This document shows positions 1-7,075 of a DNA stretch of 14,408 bases, in pieces; the first letter of the stretch is position 1, and each line of letters opens with the position of its first letter. The stretch comes from Candidatus Parcubacteria bacterium (lineage in GTDB: Bacteria; Patescibacteriota; Patescibacteriia; Patescibacteriales; UBA12075), in contig JAGLJW010000023.1 of the NCBI GenBank assembly GCA_023142215.1, forward strand, positions 1 through 14,408. Reading direction: 5' to 3'. The notes under the pieces are model-generated. The model had not been told where the DNA came from. It did not search any database and saw only the letters and a program-made list of their open reading frames with translations. A program made the position numbers and the translations under genes.

Positions 1-526
1 TTGTTCTTAATTCTTGTGAAATATTATTTTTGGATGAGAACACATATATTTTTTTACCTGCTTTTCGTAGATAACTTATTAATACTAAAAAATCAGAATC
101 ACCTGTGAAAAATAATGCCGTACTATATTTATCTTTATGATGCATTGCATCAACAGTTATCTCTACGTCCATATCTCCTTTTTCTTTTATACCTTCTCCG
201 AATTCGTTATCTATAATTTTTATCCTCTTCAATTCTTTTTTTCTGACCGTAATTCCCAAACCTTTTTTCAGATAAGTAAAAAATTTATGTCTGCTATCCA
301 AGTTATAATTCCTAGTACCGTCAGCTGGATATGCGGCGTAATAAAAAACTTTTAATTCAACTGGATTGAATTTGTCTTTTATATATTTAATAAGTTTCTG
401 ATAATCAAATAATTTCCCTTTTGACTTTTGAGCTGCCCAAAGATTTGAAGAATCTATAAACACATAAAGTTTATCCGATTTTTCTAACTGATTATTTAAA
501 AGTTTTTTATAAAAAGGAATTTTCAT
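1..526 (-). CDS. LabA-like NYN domain protein, C-terminus cut by window edge
   Basis: Reading the minus strand from the ATG at 526 gives an open frame of 175 codons that leaves the window at base 1 without a stop. Visible NYN/PIN-fold features (my numbering) are the first acidic strand YVFIDSSNLW with D25, a middle KEKGDMDVEITVDAM segment with D118, D120 and D126, and FTGDSDFLVLI with D143 and D145. These are the metal-binding acidic clusters of the LabA/DUF88 branch of NYN domains, a family of predicted or demonstrated single-strand RNases. The GDSDF motif followed by a helix and a strand (KKIYVFSS) is typical of the end of the domain, so most of the catalytic fold is inside the window. The first 20 residues are lysine-rich and precede the fold. 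I see no Shine-Dalgarno before the ATG. A role in RNA turnover is inference from the family. Confidence 0.85.
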   Translation of the reverse strand, partial: MKIPFYKKLLNNQLEKSDKLYVFIDSSNLWAAQKSKGKLFDYQKLIKYIKDKFNPVELKVFYYAAYPADGTRNYNLDSRHKFFTYLKKGLGITVRKKELKRIKIIDNEFGEGIKEKGDMDVEITVDAMHHKDKYSTALFFTGDSDFLVLISYLRKAGKKIYVFSSKNNISQELRT

Positions 527-906
527 TTTATGCAAAAAAAAATAAATCAATATACTTAGTTTTTTTTACTTTATTATTTTTTTCATGTAATTATTTGTAA
601 ACAAATTTTATACAAAATATTTGCTAAAAATTGTAACTTTATAGTAGATACGAAATTATTATACACCTTAATTTTTAAAATATATAAATATTATATCATA
701 TAAAAATATTCAAACCAAACTAGCTATTGATTATCTTCATGTAAATTACTAAAGAGATTTCTCACCCACAAGGGGATTCGAAATGACAAAATAATAAAAC
801 TTAATCAGAAATCAAAACAGAAAAAAAATAAATACAAAAACTGCTTTGGAATTGTTGATTGTTAAATTATAAAATTATCCGCACACTATAACCATCTCTG
901 TAATAT
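527..906. other. 380-base gene-free AT-rich spacer
   Basis: No convincing reading frame occurs on either strand here. The spacer separates the unknown gene ending at 907 from the NYN gene starting at 526, both on minus. It holds a dispersed repeat copy at 752-790. An ATTATA at about 658-663 could be a minus-strand -10 box, but no -35 partner is apparent. I see no clear intrinsic terminator for the upstream gene. Confidence 0.5.
752..790 (-). repeat. Dispersed GTCATTTCGAA...GAGAAATCTC repeat, short copy
   Basis: On the minus strand this reads TTTGTCATTTCGAA, 11 variable bases, then GTGAGAAATCTCTT. Both 14-base ends match exactly the ends of the unit at 9351-9407, which has 29 bases between them. 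Sharing both ends with a different centre in an unrelated intergenic spacer marks it as a member of a dispersed short repeat family rather than local sequence. From memory, similar GTCATTTCGA / GAGAAATCTC intergenic palindromic repeats are common in several AT-rich bacterial groups. Confidence 0.75.
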
Positions 907-1662
907 TTATTTATAATTTTTTAATTTAATTAATGCTTGCATTGGTGGAAGAAGACGAGCAAGCTGCCAACCATTATTATTATTTTTTATTTTTTTAAAA
1001 TAATCAAGAATATCTGACCAGCTTTTACCATTTTCCCACGCCTTACTTTGAATTAATTTTTCCGCTGCATCACGATCAAATTGTGCAAGCAAGCCTCCTC
1101 CTATTATCATACTATGAAATAAAAGTTCATCATTTTTTTGTTTTTCTATATCCAATTCAATTTCTTGTCTTACAATATCCGAATCACTTGATTCTTTAAT
1201 AGATTCAATGTTCTGGTTAAGTGCACTTGCTATTTGTGGCATATAAACAAGATGTCCTTTTGGCCATTCTGCAGTTGTACGAATAAAATTGGGTAAGTTT
1301 TTTATTATATTTTGTTCTTGCTTGTTTAATTCAGGAAAAGCAATACCAATATTCTGAAAACGATATATACAACGAGCAAGGTCAATATGTTCGTCAAGAT
1401 TATTTTCTTTTTTTATATTATCACGTAACCGCTGTAACTCATCTTGCATTTCTTTGATTTGAGTGTCTTTCAATAATGCTCTGATGTCTAAACCCGCTAA
1501 TGCCATTTCTCCAGCAATAATAATTGCATCCCAAGTATTATTTTCCACAAATCGTTTTGACATTGCCTGCAACATTATATCTTTATCCTGCTCACTGGGA
1601 GATAGTAGAATGTTTTCTTTTTCAATTATATTATTTTGTTGTATAAATTCTAATTTTTCCAT
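907..1662 (-). CDS. Unknown helical protein downstream of a PLD gene
   Basis: A 251-residue protein that I do not recognise. It has no signal peptide or membrane segment and looks almost wholly alpha-helical. Residues 66-87 (TQIKEMQDELQRLRDNIKKE region) look like a short charged coiled coil. The segments around residues 43-65 (NTWDAIIIAGEMALAG) and 180-215 (MIIGGGLLAQFDRDAAE) have a loose repeat-like pattern, suggestive of a helical solenoid. It starts 27 bases after the stop of the PLD gene on the same strand, so it is probably the third gene of that transcript. The ATG at 1662 is the first in frame and has no Shine-Dalgarno. That it is a real gene rests on its length, ordered composition and operon position. 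Its function is unknown; a role with the two upstream nuclease-superfamily genes is only a guess from position. Confidence 0.75.
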   Translation of the reverse strand: MEKLEFIQQNNIIEKENILLSPSEQDKDIMLQAMSKRFVENNTWDAIIIAGEMALAGLDIRALLKDTQIKEMQDELQRLRDNIKKENNLDEHIDLARCIYRFQNIGIAFPELNKQEQNIIKNLPNFIRTTAEWPKGHLVYMPQIASALNQNIESIKESSDSDIVRQEIELDIEKQKNDELLFHSMIIGGGLLAQFDRDAAEKLIQSKAWENGKSWSDILDYFKKIKNNNNGWQLARLLPPMQALIKLKNYK

Positions 1663-1689
1663 TTTTGAAAGTTATAAATAAATTTTAAA

Positions 1690-3120
1690 TTAATAAGTAC
1701 ACATGCCACTGAAATCACTGAATCTATAAAGTATAATTTTAAAAATTGAATCATCTTGATATTTATCATAATCAACAGTATATCTTTTATCATTATTTTC
1801 CCAGATTTTTTCAAAGTAATCTTTCACTTCAGTCATTACTTTAGTATTTTGATTTGCTTTAAGAAGAATATTTGATTCTAAATTGTAGTTTTCTAAATTT
1901 CTTTTAGTTAAATTAGCCGAGCCGAGTAACACAACAGAGTCTTCGGCTTTTTTATTAATCCATACCATCTTAGAATGGAATTGTTCGCCACTTGTGTCAT
2001 ACCATTTCAATTTTATACCTTCATTTGTTTTTCTAATTAACTCTTTTGCAACTTGCCTATTTGGAATTCCTCCCTTTTCTCGTCCAAAAGCATCTTTATT
2101 CGGATCTAAAACAATTCTGACTTCTACACCCTTGTTGGATGCCATAATTAAATGTTTAATAACATTTCTATCAGACAAATAAAACATTGCTATATTTATT
2201 TGATCTCCAACTTTTGTATTCTTAATTTCGTGAAGTAACACTTTCTTAATTTTATTTTCTGTTAATAATTTTATAGACATTTTAGTTTCAACTTGTTCCT
2301 TTTTTGTTATATATTTTTCAGGAACTTCTGATAATTTTCTACCAGAAAATTGTGCCACAGCAAATTCTGAAGTATAAACATCTCGCCAAAAATTACCTTT
2401 TACTTTAATAGCAACATTAGAATGAGCTGAGGATCCATCATGCATATTGGCTGAAGTTAAAATACTCATCATCTCTCCCTTACTGTCCGCAATCATAACT
2501 TTTCTGTGATTAGCTTTAAAATTTAATAAATTTAAATAAGTTCTAAGCGATACCTTTGGTTCTTTATTAGAAAAAGGATGAGAAAAAAATCCTGGACGAT
2601 TAGAATTGCCAAACCACTGAAAAAGAGTTCGCCAAACAGATGAGTATATTGGATTACTATCACGCAATTTATTTAAATCTGTTATTATTACATTAACTCC
2701 AGCCGATTTAAGCATATTTAATTCTGCATTCTTTGATCCACCATAAGTTGTGTTAATATTGTCAGTAATAAAATCAATTTTAATATCAGGATATTGATTT
2801 ATTTTATCTACTAATTTTTTAGCAACTTCACTAGAAATATTTCTGTGCGGTTTTTCGGATGTATTTGTAAACGAGTTAAACAAAAACATATCAATTAATA
2901 TATAATCTCGTGCTCCATTAATTAAACCAATCATTTCATCATAAATTTCCTGTTCGCTTTTTCCATCACTAGTTAAATCATACAAAAATTCAATATCCCT
3001 ATCTTGAATATAAAAAACATTACCCTCAAAGTTAGTCCCTTGTGGCATTGATTTTACTGTTTGCCAAATCACAATAACAAACATAAAAAAACAAATAGTT
3101 ATAAATATTTTTTTAAACAT
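1690..3120 (-). CDS. Membrane-anchored HKD / phospholipase D family protein
   Basis: A 476-residue protein. Residues 4-20 form one hydrophobic segment after MFKK, an uncleaved anchor or signal, so the catalytic part is probably outside the membrane. Two HKD half-sites follow. The first has H205, K207 and D212 with S223-A224-N225 behind it; the second has H382 and K384 with S401-A402-N403 behind it. In the second, N389 occupies the position of the usual aspartate. Between them, LDPNKDAFGREKGG (339-351) is a motif I associate with bacterial PLD-like / cardiolipin-synthase-like proteins. Family members cut or transfer phosphodiesters in phospholipids or nucleic acids through a phospho-histidine. 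The substrate cannot be read from sequence. The start lies six bases after the upstream NYN gene's stop, so the two are surely co-transcribed. A weak GGAAG sits nine bases before the ATG. Confidence 0.88.
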   Translation of the reverse strand: MFKKIFITICFFMFVIVIWQTVKSMPQGTNFEGNVFYIQDRDIEFLYDLTSDGKSEQEIYDEMIGLINGARDYILIDMFLFNSFTNTSEKPHRNISSEVAKKLVDKINQYPDIKIDFITDNINTTYGGSKNAELNMLKSAGVNVIITDLNKLRDSNPIYSSVWRTLFQWFGNSNRPGFFSHPFSNKEPKVSLRTYLNLLNFKANHRKVMIADSKGEMMSILTSANMHDGSSAHSNVAIKVKGNFWRDVYTSEFAVAQFSGRKLSEVPEKYITKKEQVETKMSIKLLTENKIKKVLLHEIKNTKVGDQINIAMFYLSDRNVIKHLIMASNKGVEVRIVLDPNKDAFGREKGGIPNRQVAKELIRKTNEGIKLKWYDTSGEQFHSKMVWINKKAEDSVVLLGSANLTKRNLENYNLESNILLKANQNTKVMTEVKDYFEKIWENNDKRYTVDYDKYQDDSIFKIILYRFSDFSGMCTY

Positions 3121-3126
3121 AATTTA

Positions 3127-3633
3127 CTACTTCCAAATATTTAAAAATTCATCGGTAATATTTTCCAAAGCATCGTTAGTTAAACCAGAAACACCATAGT
3201 CATTAAGCGATTTATCATCTTTATTTAAGTTTTTTAAATCCTTTAAAGTTTGTGCGAAATCGCTTGCTTTAATAATTCTAATTTCTTTTTCATTATTTAA
3301 ATTAATCTTTTCAATCTTCTGAATTATCTCCACATCATCAGTTACAGAAGTTAAACCCTCCCAATCTTTACTTTTTATCTCATTTTTTAAAATTTCAACA
3401 ACTTTATCATCAGCACCATTGTAAAAATTATCTCTTGGTGTATAAATAATAGTTAGCCCGTCATCTTCAAACTTATCACCCATAAAATCCAGACTATCAA
3501 AAACCAAAACAATCTTTTTCTTCTTTATTTTATTATAACACCTAATTCTTTTAATTAATAATTTATCAAAATTTTCCTCTCCCAATAAATCTAATTTTCC
3601 TGCTAAATTATTAGCATCAATAATATATTTCAT
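3127..3633 (-). CDS. YacP-like NYN domain protein (predicted RNase)
   Basis: A 168-residue single-domain protein. It opens with MKYIIDANNLAGKL, carrying the first acidic residue D6. VLVFDSLDF follows with D46, then NGADDKVVEI with D75 and D76, then LTSVTDD with D99 and D100. This order of acidic motifs is that of the YacP/Rae1-like NYN family, related to PIN nucleases; characterised relatives cut mRNA. The last 50 residues are lysine-, asparagine- and leucine-rich and probably helical. It leads a minus-strand set, with the PLD gene starting six bases after its stop. It is a different NYN branch from the LabA-like protein at 1-526. No clear promoter was found in the 3634-3747 spacer; an AAGGTG 16 bases before the ATG is too distant to be a confident Shine-Dalgarno. 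Confidence 0.85.
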   Translation of the reverse strand: MKYIIDANNLAGKLDLLGEENFDKLLIKRIRCYNKIKKKKIVLVFDSLDFMGDKFEDDGLTIIYTPRDNFYNGADDKVVEILKNEIKSKDWEGLTSVTDDVEIIQKIEKINLNNEKEIRIIKASDFAQTLKDLKNLNKDDKSLNDYGVSGLTNDALENITDEFLNIWK

Positions 3634-3684
3634 AAAAACTTTTATAACACCTTCTTGCGCTATAATTTAGAATAAAACAACTAT

Positions 3685-3711
3685 AAAAAAAGAAGTTATT
3701 ATTAAACTTCT
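3685..3711 (-). terminator. Weak terminator-like hairpin before the NYN gene
   Basis: On minus, AGAAGTT, a seven-base loop and AACTTCT form a 7-bp stem followed directly by six T residues. It lies downstream of the strong terminator of the peptidase gene and upstream of the NYN gene. It may be a backup terminator or a leader attenuator. The stem is AT-rich, so confidence is low. Confidence 0.35.
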
Positions 3712-3747
3712 CTTCTAAAGATACCAAAATATTAAACAAAAATCAAT

Positions 3748-3789
3748 AAAAAAATAAAGCATGAAACTAAAAATTTAGTTTCATGCTTT
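3748..3789 (-). terminator. Intrinsic terminator of the C39-like peptidase gene
   Basis: Bases 3756-3771 and 3774-3789 form a perfect 16-bp inverted repeat containing AGCATGAAACTAAA. In the minus direction it is followed by A and then seven T residues (3748-3754). It begins seven bases beyond the peptidase gene's stop codon. Confidence 0.85.
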
Positions 3790-3795
3790 TTATAA

Positions 3796-5919
3796 TTATT
3801 CTACTTGTATATACATAATCATTGGTACACCTAATTGATTCTGTTGATCTGCCTGGCTTCCTCCATTGCTACCATCAACTTTTAAGTTGAAAAATTGAGT
3901 AGCAATTTTGCTACCATTAATATATAATTCAACTTTCCATACTCCATATTCTGTTAATCCTAAGATGTTGAAATAGTTTGACCTTTTGTAATATTGCCAA
4001 TAAACATTAGTTGGAAAATCAGTAATACTATTGCATTCACCATACAATGTACCATCTGGTCTAAACCATTTAACATCAACACTTAAAGAATCATAGATGT
4101 TGGCAAGTGTGTAAAAAAATCCAACATAATTATCAGTAGAAGGATAAAAAGAATAATTTTTTCCTATTGGTGTGCCATTTTCTGTTGCTTCACAAATTGT
4201 TGAACTAACAAAGTCATAATCACCATCACTTCCTCCCGCTCCGCCACTAGATAAAAAAATACTACAAGCTGGGACTTCATAAGCAACCGTATTATTCCCC
4301 TCAACCAAGAAAGAAATATTATTGATTGCAATTTGTTTGTTTTGATAGTTATCATTATCAAATAAATCAAACATTACACGTTTCACCTTTCCAATAGCTT
4401 CTGGCGGTATATTCAATATCACAGTTTTGGAATTGCCATCATGTGCAACTTTATTATCAATTCCCATTTCCACCATACAATCATTTGAAAATCCATTACC
4501 GATATCAAAATAAACCCTGAAAATTTCTTCTGTTGTGTTTTTAATTGAATAACGGATTCCAATTTTAGTATAGAAATCAGCAATCATTAAATCATCTGGA
4601 CTCATAATCTGGGGCCGTTTACCTGTTGGATTTATTCGCCAGAATTCAGAATTTGGCATAGCTGGAAAAAAATCAGCTGTTTTGCCATGTTGTCTAAATT
4701 CCCAAGCAATTGAATTATCTTTAAAATCCCAAGCTACAACTTTGACTTTAATCCAATCAAACGTCCATGTCTCAGAAATAGATAATCCATCAGTTAATTG
4801 AATACTAAATTGACGCATTTGCGTATCAGGACGATACAAATCAGCAAGAACTGCCCGATAAACATTATACTCATTAACTGCAAATTCACCACCATTATAA
4901 CCAACTTCACTGTTTATCAAATCCAAAGAAACTGAATTGTTCCAACTATTAGCTTCGTCCTTAACATACACTTTTCCTTCTAATGCTGGATTACCACCAT
5001 TCAAAACCTTGGCAGAAAATTCAATAACAATATTTTTTGCAATCAATCCAGATGGATATGATGGACTATTAACACCAGGATCTTCTGTGCTATTAACACC
5101 GACTCGCCATTCATCAAGATTGGTAAGAAGATTTTCCTCCATGCACCAATTTGAAGTCATACCTTCAGATAAGCCTGACGGAAATGTAAAATTATATATC
5201 TTATTTTTCACAACTGGACTAACACCAATTGAATTAAAATACATTACACTCGACAACGAACTCCAAAAAGTTGAAACTTTATACCACTTTTGTCCCCAAC
5301 CACTACCAATACTACGTCCTGGATCTGTAACATGAACTTCATCATCATTATCTGAATAAACTCCATTGTTATTAGCATCCTTTAATCCATCCAGAACCAT
5401 AAAATGACCACTGTTGCCACTAATCATGTTTATCTTTGTTGCAATGACAACTGGTTTCTTAACATTCAACATTGCTTCAATTAAAGCAATCGTGGCTTTT
5501 AAATCAGCACTACTCTTACTCTTATATACAACATCTGACATGCCATAATAACTTTTAGCACATCGTATTATTTGATCACAACTTGTTAAGTGCCCATAGT
5601 ACTCACGATTACGGCCAGTGCTGTACCCACCAATTTTATTTTCAACCATCCAATCTATTAGATTTTTAATATCTTGTGATGTTGGATTGAAATCTTGGAG
5701 ATATGCCACTTCAGTTAATAATGAAACTGGTCCACAAATTAATGTACCTTTCCATTTACAATATGTTTCACCGTTATCATTTGTCTTCTTCTCCCCAATT
5801 CCGTCCTCACAATTAATTTGCGGTATATGTTTTAAATCTAATTTAATTTCATTTGCACACACAACACAACTAAACAAAATCATCCCAATAATCAAAGTTA
5901 CTAAACATACTTTTCTCAT
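3796..5919 (-). CDS. Secreted C39-like cysteine peptidase with beta-rich C-terminal domains
   Basis: A 707-residue exported protein. Residues 2-21 are a signal peptide (MRKV, then a long hydrophobic run) with a likely cleavage after VCA. The next 210 residues match the C39-like peptidase family 2: catalytic C62 in LICGPVSLLTE, H172 in SGHFMVLDGL, and D199 in VTDPGRS. Between H and D sits KDANNNGVYSDNDDE, which looks like a calcium-binding EF-hand/dockerin loop. From about residue 235 on, the protein is rich in beta strands, aromatics and asparagine, with at least two jelly-roll or Ig-like modules. The final one (about 590-690) contains VKWFRPDGTLYGE and YGVWKVELYINGSK. I chose ATG 5919 over the in-frame GTG at 5922 because GGAGG is seven bases before the ATG but only four before the GTG. 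It probably cleaves peptides or amide bonds outside the cell; the target is unknown. Confidence 0.8.
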   Translation of the reverse strand: MRKVCLVTLIIGMILFSCVVCANEIKLDLKHIPQINCEDGIGEKKTNDNGETYCKWKGTLICGPVSLLTEVAYLQDFNPTSQDIKNLIDWMVENKIGGYSTGRNREYYGHLTSCDQIIRCAKSYYGMSDVVYKSKSSADLKATIALIEAMLNVKKPVVIATKINMISGNSGHFMVLDGLKDANNNGVYSDNDDEVHVTDPGRSIGSGWGQKWYKVSTFWSSLSSVMYFNSIGVSPVVKNKIYNFTFPSGLSEGMTSNWCMEENLLTNLDEWRVGVNSTEDPGVNSPSYPSGLIAKNIVIEFSAKVLNGGNPALEGKVYVKDEANSWNNSVSLDLINSEVGYNGGEFAVNEYNVYRAVLADLYRPDTQMRQFSIQLTDGLSISETWTFDWIKVKVVAWDFKDNSIAWEFRQHGKTADFFPAMPNSEFWRINPTGKRPQIMSPDDLMIADFYTKIGIRYSIKNTTEEIFRVYFDIGNGFSNDCMVEMGIDNKVAHDGNSKTVILNIPPEAIGKVKRVMFDLFDNDNYQNKQIAINNISFLVEGNNTVAYEVPACSIFLSSGGAGGSDGDYDFVSSTICEATENGTPIGKNYSFYPSTDNYVGFFYTLANIYDSLSVDVKWFRPDGTLYGECNSITDFPTNVYWQYYKRSNYFNILGLTEYGVWKVELYINGSKIATQFFNLKVDGSNGGSQADQQNQLGVPMIMYIQVE

Positions 5920-5926
5920 CACACTT

Positions 5927-5931
5927 CCTCC
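5927..5931 (-). promoter_or_regulatory. Shine-Dalgarno of the C39-like peptidase gene
   Basis: GGAGG on minus, seven bases from ATG 5919. It decides the start in favour of the ATG over the GTG one codon earlier. It is one of only three strong Shine-Dalgarno sites in the window. Confidence 0.75.
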
Positions 5932-5951
5932 GTTTTTTTTAATGAATTTTT

Positions 5952-5983
5952 TTGATTAACATAATCAATTATTGAATTGTAAA
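5952..5983 (-). promoter_or_regulatory. Possible promoter with dyad for the C39-like peptidase gene
   Basis: On minus, TTTACA (5978-5983) and GTTAAT (5955-5960) are 17 bases apart. A perfect 7-3-7 dyad, TTGATTA-N3-TAATCAA (5952-5968), covers the -10 box. This could be a regulated promoter. The -10 matches only four of six consensus bases, and AT-rich dyads arise easily by chance. Confidence 0.35.
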
Positions 5984-6015
5984 GAACAGTTTTAATTATT
6001 TAATTAACCATTAAA

Positions 6016-6828
6016 CTAATTTTCTATTAATTCAATGGTCTTTAAAATATTCCATCTATCATCTTCATCTATTCCATCTACATATTGTTCATATTCATCG
6101 TAACCAATTGTCTCTTCTGGCGTTGGAATAGTACTCATTACAAAATAGTTAAAATTATATTCATTCTCATTGGTTAAAATAATATTTCCATAACCATTGC
6201 CATTACTAGCTACTGTATCAAATTTTCTAAGGACTACAATATCATCTTTTTTAATACAATCATCTTTCTGCTCAATCATTTTAATTCTGTTACATTCATT
6301 TTTTCCTGGACCGTCTTTGCATCCATACTTTTTTACAAGACTATCATTATTATTATCCCTACAAATAATTATTTCATCATCTAAATCAAACTCACCAGCT
6401 TTTTTATAAACTTTAAATCCTAGATATGTTTTATTTTTTTCATAATCAGTTTCTAATATAAAATAATTCTCATTTTCGTAACCCGCTTTAAAATAATAAT
6501 CTAATTCGCTCTTTATCCATCTATATTCTTCTTTACCTTCATTCTTTTGTAAATGATTAATAGATTCTTTCTTGCTCGTAATACAACCTCCCCAATTACT
6601 CGGATATTTTAGTTGAAGTCCAAGACTTTCATTTTTACAGATTTTCCAATCAGTAACATCTGTTCCATCTAATAATATTTCTTTTTCAATTATATTAGTT
6701 TGTTCTTGATTATTTTTTTGTTCAATTTGATTATTATTGATTTCATTATACTTTATCCTATACAGATAATATGAAACAAGCATTATTATGATCAATAGAG
6801 TAATAAATATTAAGATCTGTTTTTTCAT
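6016..6828 (-). CDS. Single-pass membrane-anchored protein of unknown function
   Basis: With the start at ATG 6828 the protein has 270 residues. It opens MKKQILIFIT and continues with a hydrophobic stretch to about residue 22, then YRIK: a classical N-in anchor with the rest outside. A polar asparagine- and glutamine-rich linker (28-48) follows. The outer part contains LGLQLKYPSNW (69-79), a pattern often seen in exported proteins of unknown role. Six cysteines lie in the outer part, four of them close together between about residues 155 and 192 with acidic DNNND and KDGPGKNE loops, so disulphides are plausible. An upstream in-frame TTG at 6870 would add 14 residues but overlaps the -10 box of the promoter described here, so it cannot be on that transcript. 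The gene lies just upstream of the secreted peptidase, 96 bases apart, and may share its transcript. Confidence 0.7.
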   Translation of the reverse strand: MKKQILIFITLLIIIMLVSYYLYRIKYNEINNNQIEQKNNQEQTNIIEKEILLDGTDVTDWKICKNESLGLQLKYPSNWGGCITSKKESINHLQKNEGKEEYRWIKSELDYYFKAGYENENYFILETDYEKNKTYLGFKVYKKAGEFDLDDEIIICRDNNNDSLVKKYGCKDGPGKNECNRIKMIEQKDDCIKKDDIVVLRKFDTVASNGNGYGNIILTNENEYNFNYFVMSTIPTPEETIGYDEYEQYVDGIDEDDRWNILKTIELIEN

Positions 6829-6861
6829 AAATTTAATTTTAATTAATTTGGTATATAGCTT

Positions 6862-6889
6862 ATTATACAAAAATTAGCTAAAAAATCAA
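6862..6889 (-). promoter_or_regulatory. Promoter of the membrane-anchored protein gene
   Basis: On minus, TTGATT (6884-6889) and a perfect TATAAT (6862-6867) are 16 bases apart. Transcription would start near 6855, giving a leader of about 27 bases before ATG 6828. Confidence 0.7.
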
Positions 6890-7000
6890 GTTTCGTGTAG
6901 TTAATAAATTAATCTTAAAAAATATATTTCTTTATTGCACTACTTCAACTCTTTAAATTTAAAGAACAAGCAGTTTCTGCATTTCTTTTTTTTATTTTTT

Positions 7001-7056
7001 AGAAAAAAATTACCCTTTCAAAAATATAATTTTAAAATCATATCTTCAAAAGAGTA
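7001..7056 (-). terminator. Long intrinsic terminator after tig
   Basis: On the minus-strand RNA, bases 7056-7034 pair with 7033-7011 over 23 positions, 18 Watson-Crick and five G-U, with a turn at UUAA. Seven U residues follow (7003-7009). It begins 20 bases after the trigger factor stop codon. All five departures from perfect symmetry are tolerated as G-U only in minus-strand RNA, which supports the direction. Confidence 0.8.
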
Positions 7057-7075
7057 CTTTTAATTACAAACAATT

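Noticed and set aside
137..355. A 72-codon plus-strand frame
   Set aside because: It is antisense to the LabA-like NYN gene, whose catalytic motifs are clear.
6870..6870. TTG start for the membrane-anchored protein
   Set aside because: It abuts the -10 box of the gene's promoter; ATG 6828 yields a proper membrane anchor.
6954..6969. CTTTAAATTTAAAG palindrome and nearby GCAGTTTCTGC hairpin as a terminator
   Set aside because: On the transcribed minus strand neither is followed by a T-tract. The 7001-7056 structure is a far better terminator for tig.
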